Origin: Myxococcota bacterium
GTDB taxonomy: Bacteria; Myxococcota_A; Polyangia; Polyangiales; Houyiibacteriaceae
Length of the DNA: 53,894 nucleotides
Assembly: GCA_028284955.1 (NCBI GenBank)
Contig: JANQQS010000152.1
Location: forward strand, 1-53,894
Reading direction: 5' to 3'
Part shown: piece by piece, positions 53,146 to 53,894 of the stretch
Layout of the letters: each line of letters starts with the position of its first letter
Position numbering within the stretch: the stretch's first letter is position 1
The notes under the pieces: generated by a model
Database searches by the model: none
What the model was told of the DNA's origin: nothing
Seen by the model: the letters and a program-made list of their open reading frames with translations, nothing else
Translations under genes and position numbers: made by a program

Positions 53146-53244
53146 CGGTTCCATTGAGGGCCGCCGCTGAGAGCCGGTTGGATAGGCAGGGTTGGACCAG
53201 AGCGATCAGAGGATCAGGGCGATCAGGAAAGAAGTCGCAAAAAC

Positions 53245-53327
53245 GGAGGGTTGCCCGAGCGGTCAAAGGGAGCAGACTGTAAATCTGCCGGCTTATGCCT
53301 ACGGTGGTTCGAACCCACCACCCTCCA
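53245..53327 (+). tRNA. tRNA-Tyr (GTA)
   Basis: Acceptor GGAGGGT/ACCCTCC, long variable arm as in class II tRNAs, anticodon GTA in ACTGTAAAT, T-arm GGTGGTTCGAACCCACC. Confidence 0.95.
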
Positions 53328-53434
53328 CTCGCTGAGAGAACACATAGAAGAGGTGAGAGACGCAAAGAATCGCGCCCCAAAGTCTTGAATAAGCCCCACG
53401 CGCAGCGAGCGAACCGTCTCGCGCAAAGGCAACC

Positions 53435-53507
53435 GCGGGAGTAGCTCAGTTGGTAGAGCGTCAGCCTTCCAAGCTGAATGTCGCCGGTTCGAACCCGGTC
53501 TCCCGCT
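53435..53507 (+). tRNA. tRNA-Gly (TCC)
   Basis: Acceptor GCGGGAG/CTCCCGC, anticodon TCC in CTTCCAA, T-arm GCCGGTTCGAACCCGGT. Confidence 0.95.
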
Positions 53508-53546
53508 CCGCGAGTCGTCCATCGAGAGATGGTCGGCCGTGTATGG

Positions 53547-53618
53547 GCCCAGGTAGCTCAGTGGTAGAGCACCTCCTTGGTAAGGAGGAGGTCGTGAGTT
53601 CAAGTCTCATCCTGGGCT
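53547..53618 (+). tRNA. tRNA-Thr (GGT)
   Basis: Acceptor GCCCAGG/CCTGGGC, anticodon GGT in CTTGGTAAG, T-arm GTGAGTTCAAGTCTCAT. Order Thr-Tyr-Gly-Thr-tuf is a classic conserved bacterial cluster. Confidence 0.95.
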
Positions 53619-53735
53619 CCCAAGCAGATCGGAATCGTAAGACACAGCTTCGTAAATCGACCAAGCCGTAAATCAACACGGCTCCGTAAAATCGACAGAG
53701 CAACGTAGAACGCCAAGCAATCAGGAAATCAGACC

Positions 53736-53894
53736 ATGGCCAAGGAAAAGTTTGTACGAGACAAACCGCATCTGAACGTGGGTACGATCGGACATATCGA
53801 CCACGGAAAGACGACGTTGACGGCAGCGATCACAAAGGTGATGGCGGACGAGAACGGCGGGGACGCGATCTCGTATCATGACATTGCCAAGGGC
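53736..53894 (+). CDS. tuf: Elongation factor Tu, 5' part
   Basis: The first 53 codons are in the window. [20 protein letters not shown] followed by [13 protein letters not shown] matches EF-Tu, including the GTP-binding P-loop (GHIDHGKT). A ribosome site AGGAA lies 7 bases before the ATG. EF-Tu delivers aminoacyl-tRNA to the ribosome; four tRNA genes are directly upstream. The gene is cut by the window edge. Confidence 0.95.
   Translation, partial: MAKEKFVRDKPHLNVGTIGHIDHGKTTLTAAITKVMADENGGDAISYHDIAKG

Overview
The window looks like chromosomal DNA of a myxobacterium-type organism (phylum Myxococcota, formerly Deltaproteobacteria). The reasons are three eukaryote-like Ser/Thr protein kinases, a zinc-ribbon/GYF protein of the gliding-motility AgmX/GltJ type, a bacterial ERG4/ERG24-type sterol reductase, many lipobox-bearing surface lipoproteins (glycine-rich, FG-GAP, spondin-N), and moderately high GC. 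The genus cannot be fixed from the sequence. This is not a phage or plasmid region: I see no integrase, transposase or CRISPR array. The window ends in a conserved tRNA-Thr/Tyr/Gly/Thr-tuf block.

Layout. 1-279: an imperfect inverted-repeat (MITE-like) element. 280-4199: two divergent Ser/Thr kinases. 4207-5048: a dense chain of GC-rich hairpins, followed by a bidirectional terminator and an unidentified minus-strand structured locus with a tRNA/tmRNA-like 3' end. 5356-9934: UspA, a MOSC protein, sterol reductase, cytochrome c lipoprotein, ferredoxin and a hypothetical protein. 10111-13099: aminotransferase and SLC13-type permease. 13240-16633: two surface lipoproteins. 16640-17203: a second copy of the hairpin chain, again between converging genes. 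17210-24303: sulfatase-like lipoprotein, spondin-N lipoprotein, RHH-like protein, aldo/keto reductase and a lipoprotein. 24328-30459 (minus): bestrophin, membrane kinase, domain-permuted aconitase and biotin carboxylase, in tight tandem. 30633-37055 (plus): two ketoacyl synthases, an alpha-oxoamine synthase, a LOG-like protein, a glycosyltransferase and a methyltransferase, which is a plausible lipid or small-molecule pathway. 37071-44512 (minus): SDR, DUF502 protein, AgmX/GltJ-like protein, zinc-ribbon membrane protein, EtfA, EtfB and a FadR-like TetR regulator with a clear operator. 44640-53894: degenerate M16 protein, PlsY, TPR lipoprotein, cupin protein, TrmB-type regulator, a VapC relic, a methyltransferase, a GNAT-like lipoprotein, tRNAs and the start of tuf.

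The most unusual signal is the pair of hairpin chains. They are built from the same set of stem-loops with three-base loops, and paired bases change together between copies (C-G to T-A, T-A to G-C, A-T to G-C), so base pairing itself appears to be under selection or actively templated. Both copies lie in convergent intergenic gaps. Other points of interest are repeated 15-18 bp in-frame tandem repeats in three unrelated genes, the KAS/KAS-like/alpha-oxoamine synthase cluster, and a kinase-aconitase-carboxylase operon.

All identifications rest on reading motifs by eye; no database search was run.
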